A DNA stretch of 64,000 nucleotides, from NCBI GenBank assembly GCA_905250075.1, contig CAJNOP010000357.1, positions 1,330 to 65,329 on the forward strand. The letters run 5' to 3'. Both the position numbers and the translations under genes were made by a program. Source of the DNA: Rotaria sp. Silwood1. Taxonomy: Eukaryota > Rotifera > Eurotatoria > Philodinida > Philodinidae. Below, piece after piece: positions 63,879-64,000 of the stretch. The first letter of the stretch is position 1; each line of letters opens with the position of its first letter. The notes under the pieces were generated by a model, which worked only from the letters and a program-made list of their open reading frames with translations, was not told where the DNA came from and did no database searches.

Positions 63879-64000
63879 TAGGGATGTACTGAGACCAAGC
63901 CTCTCGGTCTCGGTCTCAGTTAGCCTTGGTCTCAGTGTTAATGAATATTGGTCTCGAGTAAAATTAACTTCTTATTCGTTCTTTATCCTAGGTAAGCATT
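63879..64000. mobile_element. Left end of a GGTCTC-motif hAT-like element, cut by the window
   Basis: The start tagggatgtactgagacc is an hAT-like terminus, followed by ctcggtctcggtctcagtta and further ggtctca/ggtctcg motifs. The other end and the target duplication lie beyond 64000. Confidence 0.55.

Overview
The window looks like a nuclear contig from a bdelloid rotifer, probably Rotaria- or Adineta-like (inference). The sequence is AT-rich, with spliceosomal introns mostly of about 50-70 bp. Conserved animal genes (a T-type calcium channel, Pax6, DDX41) sit beside gene types expanded or foreign in bdelloids: NHL-repeat, F-box/LRR, RI-type LRR and WWE-ART genes, and an NRPS-type adenylation gene. 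TG-rich patches resemble the bdelloid telomere repeat. There are no rRNA or tRNA genes, CRISPR arrays or bacterial operons that I could see.

Layout. 0-4.3 kb: repeats, a decayed NHL-repeat gene and a decayed hAT transposase gene whose intron carries a foldback element. 4.9-5.3 kb: a small two-exon secreted cysteine-rich protein gene on the minus strand. 7.7-8.2 kb: an intronless, divergent ubiquitin-conjugating E2. 8.6-10.4 kb: a non-autonomous element full of an AAACGCG-type motif. 11.2-20.7 kb, minus: a 22-exon Cav3 channel, complete from the N-terminal cytoplasmic region to the stop. 21.1-22.9 kb, minus: a three-exon orphan adenylation domain. 23-30 kb: mostly non-coding. 30.2-32.3 kb: an F-box gene whose 3' part is decayed and split by a GGTCCC-repeat hAT-type element. 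33.6-34.6 kb: six 84-bp exons, each encoding one LRR. 36.9-40.0 kb: a degenerate satellite array with a period near 93 bp. 40.8-45.3 kb: three near-identical hAT miniature elements around a WWE-ART ADP-ribosyltransferase gene. 48.1-52.9 kb: a three-exon GTPase gene and a 920-residue LRR protein gene, separated by another motif-rich element. 53.5-54.1 kb: a cluster of three miniature elements. 54.5-57.0 kb, minus: Pax6. 60.1-60.3 kb, minus: a small charged protein. 60.5-64 kb, minus: the C-terminal two thirds of DDX41.

The strongest recurring pattern is that at least ten elements have hAT-like ends, usually with 8-bp target duplications. Many of them are filled with a short GC-rich motif private to that element family, forming sharp GC islands in AT-rich DNA. 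This resembles the subterminal transposase-binding repeats known in hAT elements such as Ac/Ds, but amplified. Exon joins were made by eye from GT/AG (once GC/AG) borders, reading-frame continuity and remembered family alignments. Long A or T runs can put my coordinates off by one base.
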